In this document: positions 15,034-22,307 of the stretch, piece after piece
Numbering within the stretch: the stretch's first letter is position 1
Layout: every line of letters starts with the position of its first letter
Virus record (IMG/VR): IMGVR_UViG_3300045747_000054
Span: 114,733 to 178,732 of that record
DNA: 64,000 nucleotides
Reading direction: 5' to 3' (one strand)
Origin: a virus
Notes under the pieces: model-generated
Seen by the model: the letters and a program-made list of their open reading frames with translations, nothing else
Told to the model about the DNA's origin: nothing
Databases searched by the model: none
Position numbers and translations under genes: made by a program

Positions 15034-16047
15034 TTAGACATTTGCCATGTATGGGCGGATTGTTGTAGGATTTGCTGCTCCAAGAGTAATACTAGTCCAC
15101 CCAGAACCTCCAAGAGCGCAATATGCGTTGATGGTAACTCCATTCTGTATGAATTGAATAAGATCACCTCTGGTTGGAGTATTGATGTTAATATACCAGA
15201 TGTCTTTGATTAACCCACGAACCCCTACTGGCGTAGATGGATTCGATGAACCCCTTCCGGTGAGAACGCCTCTTGAAACTAAAAATCTATTAGTATATAC
15301 GTCTGTTGAATTTGAAAGAGTTTGAAATTGTCCAAAACAATTAAACAATGAAGTAACACCACCATAAAAATTGCTAGTACACGCAGAAGGTTGATTTGGC
15401 TCTCTTGTGAAAATCGCACCTGCCGTACTATAGTTTGGATATGGAAATGGAGCATTTGTATTGTACGCTAATGTGCTTCCCATATTATATAGAACAATAG
15501 GAACCGGATCTAGAGTATTTGCCATGAAACTTTCATACACACCAGCATAGAAGGATGCACCGGCATTTATATTGGATGCAGCATTTGACGTAAGAACCAT
15601 AACACGATCAATGGTTATTGAGTACCAATATGTTTCGTTAGTCTGTGAGAAATTCGAATCAGTCGTACCAGTTCCAAAATATCCAATATTCGAACCAGCC
15701 ACATTTGGTAGTGCCGATGGAAACGCATTGGCAGTTGCATTGGCTAATGGTGTTGGTGCAGTATTTGGACAATATTGTGATGCTGTGTTTGTGGTGGTAT
15801 TCCAGCTTTCAAATAGCGTGATCATCAGATTTGCATTCGATGTATTGTCCCATCCAAGTGCCACATAGAAATCTGTGAAAATTGAATTGTTCGTGCCGGG
15901 ACTCTTGTAGACATTCCAGATGTAACTACTGGAAGCAACATTGGTGGATGCCTTCACCCATCCGACATTTAGCATGTCAGATTCCATGAGTGAGATCACC
16001 AAATTTGGTGCTGGTGTCGGACTTACAAGTGTTCCAGTTCTAAACAT
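15034..16047 (-). CDS. Fibre-cassette adhesin, paralogue of the next downstream gene
   Basis: The product has 337 residues and begins MFRTGTLVSPTPAPNLVISL. It shares the same ordered set of motifs as its neighbour, including LNVGWVKASTNV near residue 28, IWNVYKSPG, GWDNTSNANLMIT, the SITIDRVMVLTSN strand and the C-terminal RGLIKDIWYINI. The middle (residues about 85-130, rich in Asn/Thr/Ala) and the region around residue 220 are the most divergent, the pattern expected for surface loops after duplication. It lies directly after the 718-residue collagen-like fibre. Function is unknown; probably an adhesin. Confidence 0.7.
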   Translation of the reverse strand: MFRTGTLVSPTPAPNLVISLMESDMLNVGWVKASTNVASSSYIWNVYKSPGTNNSIFTDFYVALGWDNTSNANLMITLFESWNTTTNTASQYCPNTAPTPLANATANAFPSALPNVAGSNIGYFGTGTTDSNFSQTNETYWYSITIDRVMVLTSNAASNINAGASFYAGVYESFMANTLDPVPIVLYNMGSTLAYNTNAPFPYPNYSTAGAIFTREPNQPSACTSNFYGGVTSLFNCFGQFQTLSNSTDVYTNRFLVSRGVLTGRGSSNPSTPVGVRGLIKDIWYININTPTRGDLIQFIQNGVTINAYCALGGSGWTSITLGAANPTTIRPYMANV

Positions 16048-16058
16048 TTATATTACCT

Positions 16059-18215
16059 TTAAGCAAATTTTTCAACACGCAATGATGCGAGATTGTATGA
16101 TTGTGAAACTCCGCCTCTGTTCTTGATTCCAATGAAGACATTATTGCTCGTAACATCATCATTTTCATAATAGAAAATATAACTCATTGTATAGTTATTC
16201 GAAGAAATGTCTGTTGCTGCAAGCATCAAAGATCCATTGTCATTAGATGATCCACGAACAACAATATCAAATAGACCAGTTACATTGGCAGTCACATAGA
16301 AGTAACTTACGATGCCTCTTTGAGCAACGTTGGCTACTGTATAGTATGTATATGAGGTATTGTAGTTCTGAGATCCAAGAGATAGGTTCAGAACTGTGAC
16401 TTTAGATGTTCCTCCACCACCACCAGTACCAGATCCAGTAGCTCCTTGTATACCTAAAGTTCCTTGAGTACCTTGCGCGGATCCTGCTGGACCTTGTACA
16501 CCTTGTGTTCCTGCGGTTCCTGCACCTTGTGTTCCCTGTAAACCAAATGGACCTTGTGTGCCCTGAACACCTTGAGTTCCTTGTGCAGTTCCTGCCTGTC
16601 CCTGAACACCCTGCGTACCTGCGGTTCCAGCACCTTGAGTTCCTTGTAAACCCAGAGATCCTTGAACACCCTGAGTTCCAGTTCCTGTTGTACCCTGCGT
16701 TCCTTGCGTTCCAACAGATCCAGCACCTTGAGTTCCTTGAGATCCGGTTCCAATAAGTCCCTGAGATCCTTGGATACCGAATGTTCCCTGAGATCCTTGT
16801 GAACCAGTGGATCCGGTACCTTGTGTTCCTTGAACACCCTGAGTACCTAAACCTTGAGTTCCTTGTGATCCCTGAGTTCCCTTTTCACCTTGAACACCCT
16901 GTGATCCTTGAATACCAAGAGTTCCCTGTGATCCTTGCGATCCTGTCGAACCCTGTGTTCCTTGAGATGTCCCACCGATACCTTGAACACCTAGAGTTCC
17001 TTGAACACCTTGTGTACCAGATCCAGTTGTTCCTTGAGTACCTTGAGAAGTTCCAGAAAGACCTTGTACTCCAAGAGTTCCTTGTATACCCTGAACACCC
17101 GGACTTCCAACACCCTGTGTTCCTTGAATACCCTGAGATCCTGTAGAACCAGCACCTTGAGTTCCTTGCGTTCCCTGAGAAGTTCCACCGATTCCCTGAA
17201 CACCTAATGTTCCTTGAACACCTTGTGAACCAATACCGAGCGGACCTTGTGTTCCCTGTGTTCCCTGTGCAGATCCTGCTTGACCTTGAATTGAAACTCC
17301 CTGAGTTCCTTGTGTTCCTTGTAGACCAAATGCACCTTGTGTTCCTTGTGCAGTTCCTGCCTGACCTTGAATAGCAACACCTTGGGTACCCTGAGATCCA
17401 ATATAACCCTGTGTTCCGAGAACACCTTGAACTCCCTGAGATCCTGTGCGACCTTGGGCACCTTGAGTGCCGAAAGATCCTTGAATACCAGTAGTACCTT
17501 GAATACCCTGTGTTCCAAATGTACCCTGTGTTCCTTGAACACCACCGAAACCTTGCGTACCAGTGAATCCTTGAATACCCTGATCACCCATTGGACCACG
17601 ATCACCGATACCGATGATCCCAGTGAATGCATAGAAATTTCTGGATTCGATCAATTCACCAACGACACAATTTGTAGTGAATGTCAGTACGTTTCCGTTG
17701 ACTGTATAATGATCAGATGGAACTTGAAGAATACCATTTCTGGTCACGAATGAAAGGTTATCACCGGCAACATTTGCAGAAAGATAGAATGTGTTTTGAC
17801 CGGCAGTAGATGTGAATGTATCACTACCAATTGCGACTCTTCCGTTACCACTGACGGAATCAATCCAGACATTGACTCTGCCGTTGGCATAGTCATCTGT
17901 GATAGACATTATGATATTGTTGCCACTACTAAAATCAATCGTACTCGTACTGTTTACGAATACATTGTTATTCTGAATTACAACCGCACCACCAATACCA
18001 GACCAGTTTCCATCTTTGAAACCTTCGAACTGGTGTATTTCATCATTATAGCGAATATACCCATTGGCACCTTCGGGTCTTTCGGCAATCGTGCCGACTG
18101 GAAGTGCAAAAGCATCTGTAGCTGCCGATGCGTCGATGACAACATTGGCAACATTAGCACCGCCGAGTGCCATACCCTTATCGGTAAAACTTACTCCACT
18201 GGTGTTAGCTGCCAT
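16059..18215 (-). CDS. Collagen-like tail fibre protein (718 residues)
   Basis: Residues 1-200 hold typical fibre N-terminal domains: ALPVGTIAERPEGANGYIRY followed by EIHQFEGFKDGNW, then DTFTSTAGQNTFYLSANVAG. Residues about 206-592 are Gly-X-Y repeats (GTQGVQGTLGVQG style), Gln being the usual Y residue and Pro rare. The last 115 residues form a globular head (SKVTVLNLSLGSQN...NLASLRVEKFA). Collagen-like triple helices are known in phage fibres and imply a trimer. GG.GGG linkers precede the head. It is the first gene of the 14-15 cassette, three bases from gene 14. It is probably an auxiliary or long fibre shaft with a distal head. Confidence 0.85.
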   Translation of the reverse strand: MAANTSGVSFTDKGMALGGANVANVVIDASAATDAFALPVGTIAERPEGANGYIRYNDEIHQFEGFKDGNWSGIGGAVVIQNNNVFVNSTSTIDFSSGNNIIMSITDDYANGRVNVWIDSVSGNGRVAIGSDTFTSTAGQNTFYLSANVAGDNLSFVTRNGILQVPSDHYTVNGNVLTFTTNCVVGELIESRNFYAFTGIIGIGDRGPMGDQGIQGFTGTQGFGGVQGTQGTFGTQGIQGTTGIQGSFGTQGAQGRTGSQGVQGVLGTQGYIGSQGTQGVAIQGQAGTAQGTQGAFGLQGTQGTQGVSIQGQAGSAQGTQGTQGPLGIGSQGVQGTLGVQGIGGTSQGTQGTQGAGSTGSQGIQGTQGVGSPGVQGIQGTLGVQGLSGTSQGTQGTTGSGTQGVQGTLGVQGIGGTSQGTQGSTGSQGSQGTLGIQGSQGVQGEKGTQGSQGTQGLGTQGVQGTQGTGSTGSQGSQGTFGIQGSQGLIGTGSQGTQGAGSVGTQGTQGTTGTGTQGVQGSLGLQGTQGAGTAGTQGVQGQAGTAQGTQGVQGTQGPFGLQGTQGAGTAGTQGVQGPAGSAQGTQGTLGIQGATGSGTGGGGGTSKVTVLNLSLGSQNYNTSYTYYTVANVAQRGIVSYFYVTANVTGLFDIVVRGSSNDNGSLMLAATDISSNNYTMSYIFYYENDDVTSNNVFIGIKNRGGVSQSYNLASLRVEKFA

Positions 18216-18217
18216 GA

Positions 18218-19090
18218 TTATTCAGGAGTTCCGAAGGGGTTTTTCTCACTGAAGTCTAAGAACGTATTCGCAAGCGTCTTTAGTTCACTGTTGTTGTCCA
18301 ACCCATCATTAGTATTGTCAAGCATATCGAGAGTACTCAAGGTGTAATTGGCACCAGATGTTGCTCCATGTATTACGTTGTTTGGTATGAATATTCCGTT
18401 GATATTCTTGATTCTCAACAACAATGTTGGTTTATCCCAAGATACAACAATACCTGATGCTGTAGCACTATTAGCAGAAGCACCTTGATATACTGTTTCA
18501 GTAGCAACATATGTCAAATTAGCATTTGCACCAACTGAACTCATTTGGAAATCGTATGTGAACACTTGTGTATCTACTGCATCATCAATTTCAACGATAC
18601 CAGAATCAACTGTTTCGTTGCTGTAACGAAATCTCTCACAAATGAGTTCGAATCCATAAAAATTCTTGTTTCCAAATGCATAGAAGAAATGTTCCTGATT
18701 GACAAACTTGATTTCGAAGAGTGCCTGAAAATTAGTGAGCCAAAGTAAGTCACCTTCACGGGGTCTGGAATATGTAGAAGGGACGCGAGCCTTGAATGCT
18801 CTGGTGGTGACTAGAAAACGCATTTGGTGTTGTATTTCAAGACCAAACTTGGAGAACATTTCTTGTCCTTCAAAGTTATCTACGTTCTTGACGTAGACTT
18901 CTACTGGATATGCTTCATCGAATTTCTTCGTTGGATCATCACCAAACAAAAGATCCACAGAAGACTTGGAAGTACGTGGCATGTAGAATGAGTCTATCCC
19001 ATATTGTTTGACTACTTCGCCTATAAGATCCTCATATAATCTTTGTTCTGGTTTGGAGTTGAAATTATTAAAAAATAGATTTGTTGGAAT
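18218..19090 (-). CDS. 14: Neck protein gp14 (start codon uncertain, probably ATT)
   Basis: This homologue of T4 gp14 (256) joins head to tail with gp13. Recognisable segments are VDLLFGDDPTKKFDEAYPVE, FEGQEMFSKFGLEIQ and PREGDLLW. The first ATG (18,980-18,982) begins at MPRTSK, but 36 open codons upstream encode LFFNNFNSKPEQRLYEDLIG then EVVKQYGIDSFY, the conserved N-terminus of T4-like gp14. No ATG, GTG or TTG occurs there. ATT at 19,088-19,090 (xPTNLFFNNF), 10-11 nt after AAAGG, is the best fit and gives 290 residues. The C-terminal third carries a VYQGAS module. A protein from the ATG would be 254 residues. Confidence 0.85.
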   Translation of the reverse strand: MPTNLFFNNFNSKPEQRLYEDLIGEVVKQYGIDSFYMPRTSKSSVDLLFGDDPTKKFDEAYPVEVYVKNVDNFEGQEMFSKFGLEIQHQMRFLVTTRAFKARVPSTYSRPREGDLLWLTNFQALFEIKFVNQEHFFYAFGNKNFYGFELICERFRYSNETVDSGIVEIDDAVDTQVFTYDFQMSSVGANANLTYVATETVYQGASANSATASGIVVSWDKPTLLLRIKNINGIFIPNNVIHGATSGANYTLSTLDMLDNTNDGLDNNSELKTLANTFLDFSEKNPFGTPE

Positions 19091-19104
19091 TTGTGCAAAT
19101 ACCT

Positions 19105-19626
19105 TTAGATTATTTTCTTACAAGAGTAGCCTTTCGACTTCCCTGTACTAGACATACAACTTTTATTCAAATCGTTCTCTTTACAGAATTTAGCCATATT
19201 ACGAATAATATGAATTTCTCCATTAGGAAATGTTACTTTCCAATTTCTTGAAATAGAATTTGATACTTTCTCTAGATATTCTGATGTAAATCTCTTATTC
19301 AAATTATTTGTGTGTTGTTCACTACGAACAGCTTTTCTACCTTTCATTTTAGCACTATGCTCTGGTCTTTTCTTTCCATAATATGGATGTTCTTTTCCTT
19401 TTAAGCGTCGTGCATTACGACTACCAAGTTTTGCTGCTTCTAGAACAGCTTCTTCGTGACCTATAATACCAGCAAGTCCCCTCCAAGCAATACGGTCTTC
19501 TTCTCGACCATATTGTTCAAATAGTATGCGATGTGCTTCAGCATGTTCTGCAACAGTCAACTTCACCAAATTTGATGGATCATCTGTGCCGCCAGCATGT
19601 TTAGGTATAATATGATGCTTATGCAT
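19105..19626 (-). CDS. HNH homing endonuclease
   Basis: This 173-residue protein has the HNH core at its N-terminus: HKHHIIPKHAGGTDDPSNLV then LTVAEHAEAHRILF. The middle has NUMOD3-like GKKRPEHSAKMKGR. The C-terminal NWKVTFPNGEIHIIRNMAKF followed by CKENDLNKSCMSS is a helix-turn-helix of the NUMOD1 type. Start ATG 19,624-19,626 lies 4 nt after the gene 13 stop; an earlier ATG at 19,686 would overlap gene 13. It is AT-rich and inserted exactly between genes 13 and 14, apparently removing gene 14's normal start region. It is probably a free-standing mobile endonuclease; no intron boundaries fit. Confidence 0.88.
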   Translation of the reverse strand: MHKHHIIPKHAGGTDDPSNLVKLTVAEHAEAHRILFEQYGREEDRIAWRGLAGIIGHEEAVLEAAKLGSRNARRLKGKEHPYYGKKRPEHSAKMKGRKAVRSEQHTNNLNKRFTSEYLEKVSNSISRNWKVTFPNGEIHIIRNMAKFCKENDLNKSCMSSTGKSKGYSCKKII

Positions 19627-19630
19627 AATC

Positions 19631-20389
19631 TTAGCCCGTAAGAAATTCGGCGGGCATTTCGTAGGCGTCCCTAAGTTCTTTTTCAAGTTCTATACATGCA
19701 TTATTAGCTTCATCATAAATCTGCTGACCATTTAGTACGATTCCACCTGGCAACTGAACGCCTTGGAATTTTTTAGTGTTAGTTCCCCACTGACGCTTTA
19801 GCAATGCGGTGGTGTATCTCTTGAGCCAATTGTCATTCCAGAAAAGTGTAGTATCTTCTGCAAGAGTCATCCAGACTTCCGCAATCAAATATCCTCCAGC
19901 CTGAACTTTTCCACCCCAATCGACATCGACGTACAACTGATTATCATATCGATTATATCTAATTGGCTGTTCACCAATGAATAATAGTTCTAGTGTACGA
20001 ATGTGCTGGTTGGCTAGTTCGAAGTATACATAATCAGCCGAAGTGAAGTCATAGAGTTCGTTCAAACGAACCTGATAGTTGATATCGAACATGTTGAAGC
20101 CGTTGGTGGCAGCAGAGTTGACTCCATTTGTAGATAGACTGAAAATACGGTTTACGCCGATAACCTTCGAATCTACTGGAATCCACTTATTCGTAATGTC
20201 GGTCTGTGTGACCTGATGCTTCATGTACATCTTCTTCACAGCATCATAGTGGAAATGCTGGAATTGATCAATTGCCTGATCAATACGATCATCGATCTGA
20301 TCGTCATCCAGATTGATTTCAATTACTGGAAAACCTAGTTCTCTAAGGCAATAATCCTTAAGAGTCTGTCTGCTATTTGGTACTGCCAT
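19631..20389 (-). CDS. 13: Neck protein gp13
   Basis: This 252-residue head-completion neck protein works with gp14 to connect the portal to the tail. It begins MAVPNSRQTLKDYCLRELGF and has DDDQIDDRIDQAIDQFQHFH, both signature segments of T4-like gp13. The C-terminal part has YTTALLKRQWGTNTKKFQGV and ends ELRDAYEMPAEFLTG, the usual gp13 terminus, so the protein appears complete despite the endonuclease gene 4 nt downstream. T4 gp13 is longer (309), but many T4-like relatives have this shorter form. A TAAATAAATA element lies 32 nt upstream. Confidence 0.92.
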   Translation of the reverse strand: MAVPNSRQTLKDYCLRELGFPVIEINLDDDQIDDRIDQAIDQFQHFHYDAVKKMYMKHQVTQTDITNKWIPVDSKVIGVNRIFSLSTNGVNSAATNGFNMFDINYQVRLNELYDFTSADYVYFELANQHIRTLELLFIGEQPIRYNRYDNQLYVDVDWGGKVQAGGYLIAEVWMTLAEDTTLFWNDNWLKRYTTALLKRQWGTNTKKFQGVQLPGGIVLNGQQIYDEANNACIELEKELRDAYEMPAEFLTG

Positions 20390-20420
20390 TTTGGTTCCAT
20401 ATCTTGCTATGATTAAAAAG

Positions 20421-20430
20421 TATTTATTTA
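20421..20430 (-). promoter_or_regulatory. Probable late promoter (TAAATAAATA) for genes 13, HNH and 14
   Basis: The minus strand reads ATTAAATAAATACTT, a near match to TATAAATA, 32 nt before the gp13 ATG and overlapping the stop region of the sulfotransferase-like gene. Its place at a module boundary supports promoter function. Confidence 0.5.
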
Positions 20431-21119
20431 ATCGCCAACGTCTTATTTATCTCTGTAATCCACTCCAGAACTTGCTCCGAATTCGTGACTGTAGTCTTTT
20501 TATCATAAGGCAGTTTTACGAAAATGCCTCCCATATTGAACCCAAAATCATCTATTTTTACCGATGGAATTTGTACACCATTATATAAATCTTCGTAAAA
20601 CAACGTTTGATGCTCAAAATGGAGAGAATAGGTATCCCAGAGTGTTCCGCGCCATTTCTTGCGTTTTAGGTACTTTTCCACTTCCTCTTTTGTAATGGTA
20701 ATACCGGAATTTTCCGATACCATTTCATAAAATTTCTTCTTTCGTTCTTCAAATGTATGTGGTGGATCTCTGTAAAGATGTGGTATTTTCCACCAGTCTG
20801 GAAAGTTACCTTTCGACCTCTCCATGAACACATAACTCAGTAATTGTTCGAATGTATCTTTTCGTGTAGTTCTGATCAAGACCGTAGATGATTTCAGTTT
20901 ATGAAGTACTTCTAGAATCGGATATCTATGAGTGTGATAGACTCTATTGATAGAGTATCGTTCTAGATTACCTTCTATATTATTATTCCATTCAGTATCT
21001 GTAATATTCTCGTTTTCCCATTCCACATACTCATACTCTATTCCAAGAATCTCAGAAAGAGTGATAGCAGTCCATGTACTACCAGATCTTTCTTCGGCAA
21101 ATACCCAAACACTCTTCAT
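20424..21119 (-). CDS. Sulfotransferase-like enzyme
   Basis: The product has 231 residues. The N-terminus, KSVWVFAEERSGSTWTAITL, fits the 5'-phosphosulfate-binding P-loop of PAPS-dependent sulfotransferases (PKSGTTWL-type). The segment TVLIRTTRKDTFEQLLSYVF near residue 79 fits the second PAPS-binding motif (RxxRD...S). It is cytoplasmic, with no membrane segment. A sulfotransferase moves sulfate from PAPS to a hydroxyl on a sugar, lipid or protein; the acceptor here is unknown. Its position directly after the giant fibre and its small partners suggests modification of fibre or host surface glycan. It overlaps the upstream gene by four bases (ATGA). A P-loop kinase is a less likely alternative. 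Confidence 0.75.
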   Translation of the reverse strand: MKSVWVFAEERSGSTWTAITLSEILGIEYEYVEWENENITDTEWNNNIEGNLERYSINRVYHTHRYPILEVLHKLKSSTVLIRTTRKDTFEQLLSYVFMERSKGNFPDWWKIPHLYRDPPHTFEERKKKFYEMVSENSGITITKEEVEKYLKRKKWRGTLWDTYSLHFEHQTLFYEDLYNGVQIPSVKIDDFGFNMGGIFVKLPYDKKTTVTNSEQVLEWITEINKTLAIK

Positions 21120-21613
21120 AGAACATTAATTAGAAATAATTTTGCGTCACCATCGATAGTGTAAGTATAATCTCTTGCTTTGATTAGATTCATATCAGTC
21201 GCATTCAGAATAGTTCCATTGTCATTTGCTGTTACGTTACCTTCTAGAACCACAACATGTGTATTTACTGGAACAGTAGTTTGTGTAGTAAGTGCAAGAT
21301 ACTGTGTTGAAAGATCTCCATTATCATTATGTAGACACCACCATTCACACGCTCCACTTAAAGAACATATTTGGTATTCATTCAAGACGTTATAGTGAGT
21401 ATCTTTCACAAAATCGAAGAACCCATTATATCGTGTCCCTATCAAAGATGTGTCAAAAGCATCAGTCACAGTTAAAGTCCCTTTATAGAAGGTGGCTTTC
21501 ACTGATGTATGAATCTCTCCATTTTGACCAAATTTCCAAACTGGAACATTATCTACCCACACTCTGTAGATATAGAAACCCGGACTATAATCATATTTTA
21601 TTAGTGTCTTCAT
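21116..21613 (-). CDS. Unknown fibre-cluster protein
   Basis: The start is ATG 21,611-21,613 (MKTLIKYDYSPGFYIYRVWV), 7 nt after GGAG; a longer frame to 21,646 would overlap the small gene upstream. The 165-residue product is rich in aromatic beta strands, has a CEWWC motif near residue 100 (ACEWWCLHND) and a VPVNTHVVVLEGNV strand pair like a cupin-style barrel. That is a weak resemblance only. Its stop overlaps the sulfotransferase start by four bases, so the two are probably translationally coupled. It may be a fibre accessory, or a protein working with the enzyme downstream. Confidence 0.6.
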   Translation of the reverse strand: MKTLIKYDYSPGFYIYRVWVDNVPVWKFGQNGEIHTSVKATFYKGTLTVTDAFDTSLIGTRYNGFFDFVKDTHYNVLNEYQICSLSGACEWWCLHNDNGDLSTQYLALTTQTTVPVNTHVVVLEGNVTANDNGTILNATDMNLIKARDYTYTIDGDAKLFLINVL

Positions 21614-21614
21614 T

Positions 21615-21752
21615 TTATAACTCCACCACTGCTGTTTCAGTGACAAACATCATACCTTCAACCGGATCATCATATTGTTCTATGATAGTTTGTGTTGATG
21701 TTGGAAGATTATTTGGTTGTGGAGTTGCTTCTGTACTTAATGCTATGTTCAT
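21615..21752 (-). CDS. Small unknown protein (45 residues)
   Basis: The short frame starts at ATG 21,750-21,752 after a strong AGGGG ribosome-binding site and stops at TAA 21,615-21,617, one base before the next ATG. The product begins MNIALSTEATPQPNNLPTST and ends MMFVTETAVVEL. It fills the only space between its neighbours and has good spacing on both sides, so it is likely translated. It has no recognisable domain. Confidence 0.6.
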   Translation of the reverse strand: MNIALSTEATPQPNNLPTSTQTIIEQYDDPVEGMMFVTETAVVEL

Positions 21753-21761
21753 TATTTTCCC

Positions 21762-22307
21762 CTAAAGAACTAGTCCAACAGTCACATTTTGAGTGGTAGC
21801 AGCGCCAAGATTATCCACAAACCACGGTGCTGGTCTACCTGTAGCTGTTCCTATATTCCACATATATCTTATAGTTGTTCCAGAGATTATGATGTTATTA
21901 CAGTCTGCGGTATCATATTCTATGTATGTACCTATAGAACTACTATTAGTATTTGCCATTGTAATTAGTCTTTGAATCATTCCATTTGATGGTGCTAAAG
22001 TACTACCAGCAGCGTTATATAGAAATAATGTCAAATAAGTTCTTGTAGTTAATCCTCCGGGTCCACCATCCATGTAAGTATACACCATCGCATCGGCACT
22101 AGAAAGAGCCACATTACCATTGACAGTATTTGCTGCCATACTCGATGGTCTTATCTGAACATTACCACTAACAACTCCAATAGTAGTGTTAGCTCTAAAA
22201 TATGTTTCTGTCGTCGTTTTGGTTTTTGTTATTGGCGTGTCCGAGGAAGTCACATTTCCTTTATAGAATAAAATAGTGGATTGTGGAAAACAATTGACAA
22301 TATACAT
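21762..22307 (-). CDS. Unknown fibre-associated protein
   Basis: The product has 181 residues and begins MYIVNCFPQSTILFYKGNVT. It is beta-rich, with NVTSSD, GNVQIRPSSM and NGNVALSSADAMVYTY strands, many Thr and Asn, and a C-terminal IRYMWNIGTATG segment. Its ATG overlaps the stop of the giant collagen-like gene, which strongly suggests that the two are made together. No family is recognised. A distal tip protein, a fibre-folding partner or a connector are all possible. Confidence 0.65.
   Translation of the reverse strand: MYIVNCFPQSTILFYKGNVTSSDTPITKTKTTTETYFRANTTIGVVSGNVQIRPSSMAANTVNGNVALSSADAMVYTYMDGGPGGLTTRTYLTLFLYNAAGSTLAPSNGMIQRLITMANTNSSSIGTYIEYDTADCNNIIISGTTIRYMWNIGTATGRPAPWFVDNLGAATTQNVTVGLVL

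Noticed and set aside
19091-19626. Group I or II intron carrying the HNH gene within gene 14
   Set aside because: Gene 13 ends 4 nt before the HNH start, leaving no room for a 5' exon of gene 14, and no intron core pairing is seen.
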